DNA of 64,000 nucleotides. It comes from Neobacillus niacini. GTDB taxonomy: Bacteria; Bacillota; Bacilli; Bacillales; Cytobacillaceae. The position numbers and the translations under genes are program-made. Below the pieces are notes generated by a model. That model saw only the letters and a list, made by a program, of their open reading frames with translations, searched no databases and was not told where the DNA came from. Positions 8,253 to 17,258 of the stretch are shown piece after piece. The stretch's first letter is position 1, and each line of letters begins with the position of its first letter. The stretch spans positions 175,890-239,889 of the forward strand of contig NZ_JACWFG010000018.1 of the NCBI RefSeq assembly GCF_019749295.1, in the 5' to 3' direction.

Positions 8253-8627
8253 TTATCGAGAAGAATCTTTTTCCGCCTTCAATAAATCTCTTATTTCAGC
8301 AAGAAGTTCTTCTTGCCTGTCCATTTTAACCTCCACTTTAACTTCCTCTTCCTTCTTTTTAAAACGAGAAAGGAATTTTATAAACATAAAAATGGAAAAG
8401 GCAATGATTAAGAAATCAATAATCGACTGGAGAAATACACCGTATTTAATTGACCTATATGCCAGGTCGGCAACGCTGACCCTTCCAACGAGCATTGCGA
8501 TAATCGGCATAATGACATCCGCCACTAGCGAGGATACGATTTTCCCGAATGCCCCGCCAATAATAACACCGACAGCGAGATCAATCACATTTCCTCTCAT
8601 AGCAAACTTCTTAAATTCATTTAACAT
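8253..8627 (-). CDS. mscL: Large-conductance mechanosensitive channel MscL
   Basis: 124 aa from ATG 8627, chosen because GGAGG sits 9 nt upstream and the protein then begins [24 protein letters not shown]..., the normal MscL N-terminus; a longer frame upstream lacks such a site. TM1 (about 15-40) carries the pore-lining [12 protein letters not shown], and TM2 (about 68-90) is followed by a charged C-terminal helix ([12 protein letters not shown]). It opens under membrane tension as an emergency release valve in hypo-osmotic shock. Confidence 0.95.
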   Translation of the reverse strand: MLNEFKKFAMRGNVIDLAVGVIIGGAFGKIVSSLVADVIMPIIAMLVGRVSVADLAYRSIKYGVFLQSIIDFLIIAFSIFMFIKFLSRFKKKEEEVKVEVKMDRQEELLAEIRDLLKAEKDSSR

Positions 8628-8654
8628 AATTTTAACCTCCAAATTCTTTTCAGT

Positions 8655-8686
8655 AAAAAGCAGCTTCCTATTTAGAAGCTGCTCCA
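8655..8686 (-). terminator. Terminator of the aminopeptidase gene
   Basis: AGCAGCTTC-ctattta-GAAGCTGCT, followed by TTTTTAC when read on the minus strand. Confidence 0.8.
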
Positions 8687-8699
8687 TTCATTATACTAT

Positions 8700-9932
8700 T
8701 TAAAAGGCCCAATTTCCTTTTCTAAATACTGGTTCTGTTTTTCCATCGGCAGTTATACCGTCAATGTCCATTTCTGCTGAACCAATCATGAAATCAACAT
8801 GTGTAATACTTTCGTTGAGCCCATTTTCTTTAAGCTCTTCAGAAGACATTTTCTTTCCGCCTTCAATACAGAACGCATAAGCACTTCCGATTGCTAAGTG
8901 GTTTGAAGCATTTTCATCAAACAATGTATTATAGAATAGAACATTTGATTGTGAAATTGGTGAATTGAAAGGAACGAGTGCCACTTCACCAAGATAATGA
9001 GAACCTTCATCGGTTTCTACTAAACGTTTTAGGAATTCCTCGCCTTCTTCGGCTTTATAATCAACAATTCTTCCATTTTCGAAGGTTACAGAGAACCGAT
9101 CGATAATATTTCCGCCGTAGCTTAATGGCTTTGTGCTGGCAACTGTACCATTTACACCCTCTCGATAAGGAACGGTAAATACTTCTTCTGTCGGCATATT
9201 TGCCATGAATTCAAAACCGTTTTCATTTACACTGCCAGCCCCAACCCAAAGATGGTTATGCGGTAGTTCGATTGTTAGGTCTGTTCCCGGTGCTGTATAG
9301 TGAAGCTTTTGATAGTGTCTTTCATTTAAATAGTTAACCTTTTCATGCAATGTTTCATCATGTTTTTTCCACGCATCTACTGGATTTTCCGTATCGACGC
9401 GAACGGCTTTAAAGATAGCATCCCACAGTAAAGAAACTTGTTGGTCACTTGGTGCATCAGGGAATACTTTACTTGCCCAAGCAGGTGATGGTGCAGCAAT
9501 TACTGTCCAGCTGACTTTATCAGATTGTGCTGCTTGACGGTATTTAGCAAGTGCTGTTCCAGCGGCCTTTTGGAAGTTAGAAATACGTTCAGGATTAATT
9601 CCTTTCAAAAGGTCCGGGCTGGAAGAAACAATGGCCATAAAAGCGGCTCCTTTTTCAACGAAATCTTCCATTTCCTTTGCACGCCAAACAGGGTATGTAG
9701 TAAATTCTTCATCTGGTGCTAATTCATATTTAGTTCTTGATACCACATCATCGCTCCAATTAACGACAACGTTCTTTGCACCAGCTTCATAGGCCTTTTT
9801 CACAACCTGGCGGACAAACTCTGCAGAATCTAAGGTCGTGTTTACTACTAGAATTTGACCCTTCTGAATATTAACGCCGACCTTAACAGCAAGCTCAGCA
9901 TATTTCTCTAGATTATTTTGAAATTCACTCAT
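8700..9932 (-). CDS. M29 family aminopeptidase (AmpS/PepS-like)
   Basis: 410 aa, the normal length of M29 enzymes. The N-terminal LEKYAELAVKVGVNIQKGQILVVNT and C-terminal VDFMIGSAEMDIDGI are diagnostic of thermophilic/AmpS-type metallo-aminopeptidases. Candidate metal ligands are in FMANMPTEEVFTVP, HYLGEVALVP and NHLAIGSAYAFCIEGG. It is a cytoplasmic enzyme that releases N-terminal residues from peptides using two metal ions. It stands alone with its own terminator. Confidence 0.92.
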   Translation of the reverse strand: MSEFQNNLEKYAELAVKVGVNIQKGQILVVNTTLDSAEFVRQVVKKAYEAGAKNVVVNWSDDVVSRTKYELAPDEEFTTYPVWRAKEMEDFVEKGAAFMAIVSSSPDLLKGINPERISNFQKAAGTALAKYRQAAQSDKVSWTVIAAPSPAWASKVFPDAPSDQQVSLLWDAIFKAVRVDTENPVDAWKKHDETLHEKVNYLNERHYQKLHYTAPGTDLTIELPHNHLWVGAGSVNENGFEFMANMPTEEVFTVPYREGVNGTVASTKPLSYGGNIIDRFSVTFENGRIVDYKAEEGEEFLKRLVETDEGSHYLGEVALVPFNSPISQSNVLFYNTLFDENASNHLAIGSAYAFCIEGGKKMSSEELKENGLNESITHVDFMIGSAEMDIDGITADGKTEPVFRKGNWAF

Positions 9933-10060
9933 TTTTTAGTCTCCCTTTTCAGAATCTTCCTTATATATTTTATCCCTTTTATTGTTAAAAAGAAACTGAT
10001 AACAGTTAAAAGGCTCAAGAGCTCAAAATTAGGCAAAAAAATAAGTAGGGAAGTTACTCT

Positions 10061-10177
10061 CTACTCTAATTTACTGCCATATACTTTTAAATTAAAATAA
10101 ATACCTGCAGAAAATAATACTAAAAATGTAATAATACCGGACCATGAAGTGGGGGACATAAATTGAGATAATTCCAT
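10061..10177 (-). CDS. 38-aa single-pass membrane protein, unknown
   Basis: ATG at 10177 is preceded by AAGGATGGTGG. It starts MELSQFMSPTSW, has one hydrophobic helix (about residues 13-29) and ends YGSKLE. No family is recognised. It is included because the start site and the transmembrane pattern agree, but so short a frame could be chance. Confidence 0.45.
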   Translation of the reverse strand: MELSQFMSPTSWSGIITFLVLFSAGIYFNLKVYGSKLE

Positions 10178-10281
10178 TAATACCACCATCCTTATATTAG
10201 AAACCGATTACAAATTAATTATACTAGTAAATAGGGTAATTGTGAACATTTTAGTACGATTTATTGACAGTTTTTTGAACA

Positions 10282-10306
10282 AAAAAAGGATCCTAATTAG
10301 GATCCA
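10282..10306 (-). terminator. Terminator of the MFS gene
   Basis: GGATCC-taatta-GGATCC followed by seven T on the minus strand; it overlaps the end of the coding region. Confidence 0.75.
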
Positions 10307-11564
10307 ACACAGTTTTCTTCTCAAATGAATAAAACATAATCCAATACAATCCTGCACTAGCAAGTGCCAGCAGGGATAGAACGAAAAATGTCCATTCATA
10401 TCCTATCAAAACCGTTAATGGGATTGATAATGGAGCGATAGTACGGCTGATTGTAAATCGTAAGCTTGCCGCAGCAAAATATTGCCCTCTCATATGCTCG
10501 GGAGCAAGCTTTGAAACAAAGCTTTGTTGAATTCCGGCTCCCATAAGTTCCGCAAAGGTAAAGACAGCCATCGCGATGATAAATCCCCAAATCCAATGGG
10601 TCTGACTAAATAGTACGATGGAAATAGCATAGACAACAGATGAAAGCACGAATACATTTCGTTCTTTATATTTGCCCATCCATTTAGTAATCACAACTGT
10701 TAGTAATGCAACGAGAAATCCATTTTCTGCAAGCACAATTCCGAAGGCTTGTTCACCCTTAACAGTGAATGACCAGTCTCCAATTGAAAACAGAGTTTGC
10801 AGGTCGATTACGTCTTTCATGTAAACAGGAAATAATAAATCTAATTGCATAAATGTTTGACCTGCTAATACGCCTGCGATAATAAAGAGAAGAAATGTTT
10901 TATCTTTTATGATTAATGTGTAATCCTTTAATTGGTTTTGTAAGAAGTAGTACCACTTACGATCCTCTTCCAAGGAATCGACTTTTTGTAATGGTGCAGT
11001 TTCCCTTGTCCATTTTGCTAAGATTAAGCCAAGTAAAATACATACAATACCAGCAAAGAGTAAAGTTTCAAAACGATAATTCACATAAAAAATTGCCCCT
11101 AAAATAGGACCAATGACTACTGCGATATTAATGGATGTGTAGAAAATGGCAAATACATTGCTTCTATCCTTTTCATCAACTACATCTGCAACCATTGCTT
11201 GACTGGCAGGCCAATAAAATGAACCAAAAACGCCAGCAATCGCGAAGGAAACAAATCCTGCCCATGGAGATTCCAGCCAAGGAGAACTGGCTAAGGCAAA
11301 GGCTATGAAGGAAAGTCCTTGTCCGATGGCTGAGAGTACCATCATTTTTTTTCTTCCAAAACGATCGGCGCAATACCCGCCCATTAAGTTAGCCAATACT
11401 GAGAAAATCTGTGAAAATACCAGCAGAAACCCTGCTTTATTTTTACCAAACTCCTCAGCAAAATAGATTGTCAAAAACGGAAAGAACATCCAAAACGTAA
11501 TGTTCATCATGGCTTCGCTAAATAAGCGAACCTTTAAGTTAGGATCCCAATCTCTAATCCTCAT
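10293..11564 (-). CDS. MFS transporter (drug-efflux type)
   Basis: About 423 aa with 12 hydrophobic segments. Between TM2 and TM3 it has the MFS signature GYCADRFGRKKMMVLS. ATG at 11564 is chosen because TGAGGT precedes it by 6 nt; an ATG four codons earlier overlaps that site. A proton-coupled exporter in the cytoplasmic membrane is likely, but the substrate is unknown. It is divergent from topB. Confidence 0.85.
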   Translation of the reverse strand: MRIRDWDPNLKVRLFSEAMMNITFWMFFPFLTIYFAEEFGKNKAGFLLVFSQIFSVLANLMGGYCADRFGRKKMMVLSAIGQGLSFIAFALASSPWLESPWAGFVSFAIAGVFGSFYWPASQAMVADVVDEKDRSNVFAIFYTSINIAVVIGPILGAIFYVNYRFETLLFAGIVCILLGLILAKWTRETAPLQKVDSLEEDRKWYYFLQNQLKDYTLIIKDKTFLLFIIAGVLAGQTFMQLDLLFPVYMKDVIDLQTLFSIGDWSFTVKGEQAFGIVLAENGFLVALLTVVITKWMGKYKERNVFVLSSVVYAISIVLFSQTHWIWGFIIAMAVFTFAELMGAGIQQSFVSKLAPEHMRGQYFAAASLRFTISRTIAPLSIPLTVLIGYEWTFFVLSLLALASAGLYWIMFYSFEKKTVLDPN

Positions 11565-11770
11565 GGTGTACCTCATTTCGCTATGTATAATTGCCTAACT
11601 ATCATACTATCCAAATAGAGTTAAATACAAGAAAAAAGATAGGTACAAATGAATGTACATATCCCCATATTCGTTCTACTCACAAAGCTTGGTTAGCAAT
11701 GCGATTTAAGTAATTAACGTTATAATATGCTATATTATTATACAATGCGTTACCGAAAGGATGTTTATAA

Positions 11771-13960
11771 ATGAAAAAAAGTGTAGTTATAGCTGAAAAA
11801 CCTTCTGTCGCTCGAGATATAGCGCGAGTATTGGATTGTAATAAAAAAGGAAACGGTTTCTTAGAAGGAAATAAATATATTGTTACATGGGCGCTGGGAC
11901 ATTTAGTTACCCTTGCAGATCCTGAAAGTTATGACGAAAAATATAAAACCTGGAAATTAGAAGATTTACCGATGCTGCCAAATGAGCTAAAGCTTGTAGT
12001 CATTAAGCAAAGCAGTAAGCAGTTTCATGCTGTAAAAAGCCAGCTGCAACGCTCTGATGTCGAGGAGATAATTATTGCAACAGATAGCGGCCGTGAGGGT
12101 GAACTAGTTGCAAGATGGATACTTGCTAAGGCAAAGGTTAATAAACCTACAAAGCGTCTATGGATATCTTCCGTTACGGATAAAGCAATTAAAGATGGTT
12201 TTCGGAACTTGAAGCCGGGCAAAGCCTATGAAAATTTATTTGCTTCTGCTGTTGCCCGATCTGAAGCGGATTGGTATATCGGTCTGAATGCAACACGTGC
12301 ATTAACTACCCGTTTTAATGCCCAGCTAAACTGCGGCCGGGTTCAAACTCCAACGGTTGCTATGATAGCGGCACGTGAGGATGAAATTAAAAACTTCAAA
12401 TCCCAAACGTATTACGGAATCGAAGCCCAGACAACAGACAATTTAAAATTGACCTGGCAGGATGCAAAAGGAAACAGCAGAAGCTTTGATAAAGAGAAAG
12501 TCGACGGAATTGTAAAAAAGCTGGGTAAACAACCCGCAATTATAAAAGAAATTGAGAAAAAACAGAAAAAATCCTTTTCTCCTGGACTTTATGATTTAAC
12601 CGAATTGCAGCGCGATGCAAATAAAATCTTTGGGTACTCTGCTAAGGAAACGTTAAATATTATGCAAAAACTTTACGAGCAGCACAAAGTCTTAACCTAT
12701 CCTCGTACTGACTCACGTTACCTATCTTCAGATATTGTAGAAACGCTTCCGGAACGTTTGAGGGCCTGTGGAGTAGGAGAGTATCGTCCCTTAACTAATA
12801 AGATTTTAAGCAAGCCGATAAAAGTATCGAAAGCGTTTGTGGATGACAGCAGAGTATCCGATCACCATGCGATTATACCAACCGAAAGCTATGTAAACTT
12901 CTCAGCTTTCACAGATAAAGAGCGGAAAATTTATGACTTAGTGGTTAAACGATTCTTAGCTGTGTTATTCCCGGCATTTGAGTATGAGCAGTTAACTCTT
13001 CGTGCAAAAATCGGCGAAGAGAACTTTATAGCAAGGGGGAAAACCATCCTATCTACAGGGTGGAAAGAAGTATACGAGAATCGCTTTGAAGATGAGGATG
13101 CAGGAGACGACCTGAAGGAACAGATTTTACCCCGCATCGAAAAAGGCGATACTCTTAACCTGAGATTAATCGCCCAAACATCCGGTCAAACGAGTCCGCC
13201 TGCCCGTTTTAATGAGGCAACACTACTGTCGGCAATGGAAAACCCTGCAAAGTATATGGAAACCAATAATAAACAACTTGCAGAGACATTAAAATCAACT
13301 GGAGGATTAGGAACTGTAGCTACACGCGCTGATATTATTGATAAGCTTTTTAATTCATTTTTACTCGAAAAGCGAGGCAAAGACATTCACCTTACTTCCA
13401 AAGGACGTCAATTGCTGGATTTAGTGCCTGAAGAACTAAGATCTCCTGCATTAACAGCCCAGTGGGAACAAAAGCTTGAACAAATTGCCCATGGAAAGTT
13501 GAAAAAAGACGTGTTCATAAGCGAAATGAAAAAATATACAAAAGAAATTGTTGCTGAAATAAAAAACAGTAATAAAAAGTATAAGCATGACAATATCTCT
13601 ACCAAAAATTGTCCGGACTGCGGAAAACCAATGCTTGAAGTGAATGGGAAAAAGGGCAAAATGCTTGTGTGCCAGGATCGTGAATGTGGACATCGGAAAA
13701 ATGTTTCCCGTGTTACAAATGCGCGCTGCCCGCAATGCCGTAAAAAACTGGAGCTGCGCGGTGAAGGCGAGGGCCAAGTTTTCGCATGTAAATGCGGACA
13801 TCGTGAGAAACTATCTGCTTTCGAAGCACGCCGAAAAAAGGAATCTGGCGGTAAAGTAGACAAACGTACAGTGCAAAAGTACCTGAAAAACCAAAACAAG
13901 GAAGAAGAGCCAATAAACACCGCTTTGGCAGATGCTTTAAAGAAGTTAAATTTAAAGTAA
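11771..13960 (+). CDS. topB: DNA topoisomerase III
   Basis: 729 aa type IA topoisomerase. The N-terminal Toprim domain has VVIAEKPSVARDIARVL and IIIATDSGREGELVARWI (acidic metal-binding residues). The active-site tyrosine is Y310 in LTYPRTDSRYLS. The C-terminal part has two Cys4 zinc ribbons (CPDCGKP ... CQDRECGHR and CPQCRKK ... CKCGHRE). It relaxes and decatenates DNA in replication and repair. AAAGGATG precedes the ATG by about 6 nt. Strong terminator downstream; monocistronic. Confidence 0.96.
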   Translation: MKKSVVIAEKPSVARDIARVLDCNKKGNGFLEGNKYIVTWALGHLVTLADPESYDEKYKTWKLEDLPMLPNELKLVVIKQSSKQFHAVKSQLQRSDVEEIIIATDSGREGELVARWILAKAKVNKPTKRLWISSVTDKAIKDGFRNLKPGKAYENLFASAVARSEADWYIGLNATRALTTRFNAQLNCGRVQTPTVAMIAAREDEIKNFKSQTYYGIEAQTTDNLKLTWQDAKGNSRSFDKEKVDGIVKKLGKQPAIIKEIEKKQKKSFSPGLYDLTELQRDANKIFGYSAKETLNIMQKLYEQHKVLTYPRTDSRYLSSDIVETLPERLRACGVGEYRPLTNKILSKPIKVSKAFVDDSRVSDHHAIIPTESYVNFSAFTDKERKIYDLVVKRFLAVLFPAFEYEQLTLRAKIGEENFIARGKTILSTGWKEVYENRFEDEDAGDDLKEQILPRIEKGDTLNLRLIAQTSGQTSPPARFNEATLLSAMENPAKYMETNNKQLAETLKSTGGLGTVATRADIIDKLFNSFLLEKRGKDIHLTSKGRQLLDLVPEELRSPALTAQWEQKLEQIAHGKLKKDVFISEMKKYTKEIVAEIKNSNKKYKHDNISTKNCPDCGKPMLEVNGKKGKMLVCQDRECGHRKNVSRVTNARCPQCRKKLELRGEGEGQVFACKCGHREKLSAFEARRKKESGGKVDKRTVQKYLKNQNKEEEPINTALADALKKLNLK

Positions 13961-13987
13961 GGAATAATGGTTAAGCAAGTTGTTAAT

Positions 13988-14018
13988 TGGTCCTGCCATT
14001 TGCAGGACCACTTTTTTT
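13988..14018 (+). terminator. Terminator of topB
   Basis: TGGTCCTGC-catt-GCAGGACCA hairpin followed by CTTTTTTT. Confidence 0.88.
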
Positions 14019-14160
14019 GTAGAATGTACATCAAATACTTTTATTTACTATTGTGCTAAAGTGTTATTGTGCTAAAATTCAGACTATTTTATTGACAAAC
14101 AGACTTTTTATCACATACAATAATTATTAACATAATAGAATTTTACTGATAGTGGAAAAT

Positions 14161-14320
14161 AGTTGCAGATGGCCGAGAATAGTTGCAGATGGCCGAGAAT
14201 AGTTGCGGATGGCTGAAAATAGTTGCGGATGGCTGAAAATAGTTGCGGATAGCCGGAAATAGTTGCGGATAACCCAAAATAGTTGTGGATGGCCAAAATT
14301 AGTCGCGAACAACCGAAATT
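14161..14320. repeat. Eight-copy 20-bp tandem repeat
   Basis: Units start every 20 bases from 14161 with the pattern AGTTGCGGATGGCYGAAAAT. The first four are nearly identical; the later ones drift, and the last reads AGTCGCGAACAACCGAAATT. A partial unit precedes at about 14148. The period is not a multiple of three. Reading frames on the minus strand give repeats such as HPQLFSAIRNY but have no credible start, so I do not call a gene. Just upstream, ATTGTGCTAAA also occurs twice (about 14051-14077). Confidence 0.9.
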
Positions 14321-14385
14321 AGTAGGAATGGAATGATAACCCTATGAGACACTCCAAAACAAAACTAAATGAACAAATGTTAATA

Positions 14386-14440
14386 AAAGAGGCTGGACTC
14401 CAAATCTAATCTGATATGGAATCCAGCCTCTTTCTTTATT
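14386..14440 (+). promoter_or_regulatory. Terminator-like hairpin in the hutH leader, possible attenuator
   Basis: GAGGCTGGA-c-TCCA (14389-14402) pairs with TGGA-a-TCCAGCCTC (14417-14430), followed by TTTCTTTATT. No gene ends just before it, and the hutH start is 27 nt after it. It therefore looks like a leader attenuator (hut operons of Bacilli use HutP antitermination) rather than a gene-end terminator. Confidence 0.5.
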
Positions 14441-14466
14441 CTATTAAAGTGGTAGAGGTGAGAAAT

Positions 14467-15984
14467 ATGATTATGCTAACAGGTCAAAGTTTAACGATGG
14501 AACAAATGAAGGAAGTTTTATATCGCAACGAAAAGGTTTTTGCTTCTGAAAAAAGTATGGGTCTCGTGAAAAAGAGCCGTGAAGCGGTCGAGAAGATTGT
14601 TTCCGAACAAAAGGTAGTTTACGGGATTAATACAGGATTTGGGAAGTTTAGCGATGTATTAATCGAAAAGGATCATGTCAGAGATTTACAGCTTAATTTA
14701 ATTCGTTCTCATGCATGTGGCATCGGTGAACCTTTTCCAGAAATTGTTTCAAAAGCGATGGTCCTTTTACGTGCGAATGCACTTTTAAAAGGGTATTCAG
14801 GAGTACGGCCAATTGTGATTGAGAAACTTTTAGAACTAGTTAATACTGAAATCATACCGGTTATTCCTCAGCAGGGTTCACTTGGTGCAAGCGGAGATTT
14901 GGCGCCGTTATCGCATTTAGCATTAGTGCTGATTGGGGAAGGAGAAGTTTTTTACAAAGGCAATCGGATGGAGTCGATTCATGCACTTCAAACGGAAGGA
15001 ATTCTTCCAATCACCTTGGAGGCAAAAGAAGGTCTTGCGCTGATTAACGGGACACAGGCGATGACGGCAATGGGAGTTGTTGGCTATCTAGAAGCAGAGC
15101 AGTTAGCATTTGAAAGTGAACTTATTGCGGCAATGACAATGGAAGGGTTGAACGGAATCATTGATGCTTTTGCTGAGGAAATTCATTTAGCAAGGGGCTA
15201 TCAGCAGCAGATAGATACTGCGGCAAGAATTCGCAGGTATCTAAGTGATAGTTTATTAACAACAGTCCAAGGAGAATATCGTGTTCAGGACGCCTATTCG
15301 CTAAGATGTATTCCACAAGTTCATGGAGCATCATGGCAGGCATTAGATTATGTTAAGGAAAAATTAGAAATTGAAATGAATGCAGCTACAGATAATCCAT
15401 TAATATTCGATGATGGAGAAAAAGTTATCTCTGGCGGAAATTTTCATGGTCAGCCGATTGCATTTGCAATGGATTTTATGAAAATTGCTGTTGCGGAGCT
15501 TGCCAATATTTCTGAAAGACGAATTGAGCGATTAGTAAACCCACAGTTGAACGACCTGCCGCCTTTCTTAAGTCCTGAACCTGGTTTACAGTCAGGTGCT
15601 ATGATTATGCAATATGCAGCGGCCTCGTTGGTTTCAGAAAATAAAACACTCGCCCATCCGGCAAGTGTCGATTCCATTCCTTCATCTGCAAATCAAGAAG
15701 ACCATGTAAGTATGGGGACCATTGCCTCAAGGCATGCCTATCAAATTATTCAAAATGCACGAAGAGTGCTGGCGATTGAATTCATTTGTGCGATGCAGGC
15801 GGTTGAAATACGCGGGGTAGAGAAAATGGCCAGTCAGACCAAAAAAATGTATGAGAAAGGAAGAGAGCTTGTACCTTCCATAAAAAAAGATCGAATCTTT
15901 TCAAAAGATATTGAGAGGGCCGCAGTGGGTCTAAAAGGTTTGGACCTAAGGATGCTCATTCAAAAATTTGATAATGTGAAGTAA
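14467..15984 (+). CDS. hutH: Histidine ammonia-lyase
   Basis: 505 aa. The MIO cofactor triad A141-S142-G143 lies in [19 protein letters not shown]. Conserved [36 protein letters not shown] and [12 protein letters not shown] agree closely with B. subtilis HutH. It converts histidine to urocanate and ammonia, the first step of histidine degradation. The start at ATG 14467 (or 14473) is supported by AGAGGTGAG; an upstream in-frame ATG at 14416 lies inside the hairpin. The other hut genes are not adjacent, so hutH is separate from a hut operon here. Confidence 0.95.
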   Translation: MIMLTGQSLTMEQMKEVLYRNEKVFASEKSMGLVKKSREAVEKIVSEQKVVYGINTGFGKFSDVLIEKDHVRDLQLNLIRSHACGIGEPFPEIVSKAMVLLRANALLKGYSGVRPIVIEKLLELVNTEIIPVIPQQGSLGASGDLAPLSHLALVLIGEGEVFYKGNRMESIHALQTEGILPITLEAKEGLALINGTQAMTAMGVVGYLEAEQLAFESELIAAMTMEGLNGIIDAFAEEIHLARGYQQQIDTAARIRRYLSDSLLTTVQGEYRVQDAYSLRCIPQVHGASWQALDYVKEKLEIEMNAATDNPLIFDDGEKVISGGNFHGQPIAFAMDFMKIAVAELANISERRIERLVNPQLNDLPPFLSPEPGLQSGAMIMQYAAASLVSENKTLAHPASVDSIPSSANQEDHVSMGTIASRHAYQIIQNARRVLAIEFICAMQAVEIRGVEKMASQTKKMYEKGRELVPSIKKDRIFSKDIERAAVGLKGLDLRMLIQKFDNVK

Positions 15985-15987
15985 ATA

Positions 15988-16014
15988 AAAAAGGCGTGAA
16001 ACTTCACGCCTTTT
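15988..16014. terminator. Bidirectional terminator after hutH
   Basis: AAAAGGCGTGAA-a-CTTCACGCCTTTT perfect stem between convergent genes. Confidence 0.88.
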
Positions 16015-16015
16015 G

Positions 16016-16180
16016 TCATTCTATTTCTTCTGTTTCAACTCTATTCTTAAATGCTTCCCTGACTACAAGGAATTCCTCATCACCGATGGCATCCTTTGAA
16101 TGTTTTACCACTTGGTTATCCTTCGGTAAATTTCCAGGGTGACCTTTCTTCTTATGATTAAAATGTTCTCCACGTGCCAA
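16016..16180 (-). CDS. 54-aa hydrophilic protein, unknown
   Basis: A TTG at 16180 lies 8 nt after AAAGGAG, giving a 54-residue protein starting with MARGEHFNHKKKGHPGNLPK and ending VETEEIE. It is rich in K, H, N and E with no membrane segment. Upstream in-frame codons run on without a better start. The H/K/N-rich pattern recalls small sporulation-related proteins of Bacilli, but I cannot assign a family. It faces hutH across a shared terminator. Confidence 0.55.
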   Translation of the reverse strand: MARGEHFNHKKKGHPGNLPKDNQVVKHSKDAIGDEEFLVVREAFKNRVETEEIE

Positions 16181-16259
16181 ATCAAACACTCCTTTCGTCT
16201 TCGAATGTATCATTCCCAAATGAATGAAATTTATTAGCAGGCAGTGTAAGCAGGAAGAT

Positions 16260-16379
16260 TTATTCCTCACTAACTTTTTCTTCAGACTTAGCGGGGCTGC
16301 ACATCCGGTCAATTAAATAACCGAAAAAAATCATAAAACCAATGGGTATTGCGTAATTTAATACATGAATGGCTGTCAT
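16260..16379 (-). CDS. 39-aa single-pass membrane protein, unknown
   Basis: The ATG at 16379 follows GGTGGTGA by about 8 nt. The protein begins MTAIHVLNYAIPIGFMIFFG, so it has one N-terminal membrane helix (about 7-24), then a short polar tail with CSPAKSEEKVSEE. Longer in-frame starts exist upstream (to 16460), but without a good site and with an AT-rich, unlikely N-terminus. The function is unknown. Confidence 0.5.
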   Translation of the reverse strand: MTAIHVLNYAIPIGFMIFFGYLIDRMCSPAKSEEKVSEE

Positions 16380-16460
16380 AAATAGATTCACCACCATTAT
16401 CTTAATATTATTAATATTTAGAATATTATAATGTTGTTTATAGTGAATGTCAATTGTCAC

Positions 16461-16804
16461 ATATTAGTCAAATTTCATATCAGCTTCTAGTCTTTTTGTG
16501 GTGTTTCACAAAAACTTTCATTGGGTAAAAATTCCTAATTTCGACTTTTACCCCTCGTATTTTCCATTAATCTTCCAAAGTAGAGATGAAATTTTTATAA
16601 TATTCTTAGTATTGGTGGGGAATTTTGTAGAAATTTGGAATATATTGTGTGAAAAAAAGGTTTGAAAAATAGAAATTTCTGACAAAATTCAACACGTTAC
16701 TAAAAAAGTACTAGATATAATAAGTATAGGCTTTAGGGATTAGGACTCCGGAGACTTTTCTATTGAATATACTGAATAATCAAAGATTTGTGGGTAATTT
16801 GAAA
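16461..16804. other. AT-rich intergenic stretch upstream of the riboswitch
   Basis: No gene seen. It has an inverted repeat GGGTAAAA / TTTTACCC (about 16523-16552) and a perfect TATAAT at 16716-16721 (preceded by AGA), a plausible -10 box for the riboswitch transcript. A matching -35 at 17 nt is poor, so the promoter class is unclear. Confidence 0.35.
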
Positions 16805-16892
16805 CAGAAAAAGGCAAACTCATTGAAAAGTGGGGACGCAAAGCCGAGGATCTAAGGTGTGATATACATACTATGATGGCCGGGTTACCTGG
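16805..16892 (+). ncRNA. c-di-GMP-I (GEMM) riboswitch
   Basis: The core matches the c-di-GMP-I aptamer very well: AAGGCAAACTCATTGAAAAG is the P1b/GAAA-loop arm, GTGGGGACGCAAAGCCG holds the invariant GACGCAAAGCC, and GGCCGGGTTACC closes the 3' side. The layout follows the well-known Vibrio Vc2 aptamer almost block by block. The 3' edge lies about 19 nt before the AGGAG ribosome binding site of a SinI-like gene (start 16925), with no clear intervening T-run terminator. Control may be translational, or through the short AATAC/GTATT helix in between. Confidence 0.93.
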
Positions 16893-16924
16893 AATACGAC
16901 TTTGTATTTTAGGAGTGAATGAGT

Positions 16925-17074
16925 GTGGAAATAACGGATAGTATGATGAATGGAATGGACGCAGAATGGTTGGCACTTATTGTTGAAGCAAAAGAACTAG
17001 GTCTATCAAAGGAAACAATCTTAGATTTTCTCCATCAGAAAGAAGTTAGAGAAGTACTAGTAAAGAATCGCTAA
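16925..17074 (+). CDS. sinI: SinI-like anti-repressor
   Basis: 49 aa from GTG 16925 (9 nt after AGGAG); an in-frame ATG at 16919 is the alternative but only 3 nt from that site. The core DAEWLALIVEAKELGLSKETILDFL matches the SinI/SinR dimerisation helix pair (B. subtilis SinI: DQEWVELMVEAKEANIS). SinI binds SinR by this motif and lifts repression of biofilm matrix genes. The gene directly follows a c-di-GMP-I riboswitch and converges on a sinR homologue 180 bp away. In B. subtilis the two genes are tandem, so this arrangement is different. Confidence 0.88.
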   Translation: MEITDSMMNGMDAEWLALIVEAKELGLSKETILDFLHQKEVREVLVKNR

Positions 17075-17081
17075 GATACAT

Positions 17082-17130
17082 AAAGAACAAAGCATACTAC
17101 GAAATCATGGTAGTATGCTTTGTTCTTTTA
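17082..17130. terminator. Long bidirectional terminator after sinI
   Basis: Perfect 19-bp stem starting AAAGAACAAAGCATACTAC (17082-17100, 17110-17128) with a 9-nt loop and A/T flanks. Confidence 0.9.
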
Positions 17131-17258
17131 CTTGTCCAGCTCCAGGCGCCATCGGCTCGCGGCTCTACAGCCAATCTGTCCAAAAGATTAAAAACCAACC
17201 TTTCAGCCGGCTCGTCTTATGCTTGTCGCCGATAGGCGGGCGCCTTCCGCTTTTCTTT
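17131..17258. repeat. GC-rich interspersed repeat between sinI and sinR
   Basis: CTTGTCCAGCTCCAGGCGCC at one end and GGGCGCCTTCCGCTTTTCTT at the other, with inverted GGCGCC/GGCGCC and ATCGGC/GCCGAT blocks. I recall this CCAGCTCCAGCGCC ... CGCTTTTC type as a widespread intergenic element of Bacillaceae, distinct from the element at 5348. It sits between the two convergent sin genes and reaches the sinR stop codon. Confidence 0.6.

Noticed and set aside
13408-14034. 208-codon minus-strand frame opposite topB
   Set aside because: Shadow of the topB C-terminal zinc-ribbon region; codon pattern follows the + strand gene.
14111-14312. Two overlapping ~61-codon frames on the minus strand in the 20-bp array
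   Set aside because: They exist only because of the tandem repeat; no ribosome binding site and no homology.
14161-14320. Possible CRISPR array
   Set aside because: Units are contiguous 20-bp repeats with no unique spacers and no cas genes nearby; the same holds for the array at 28385.
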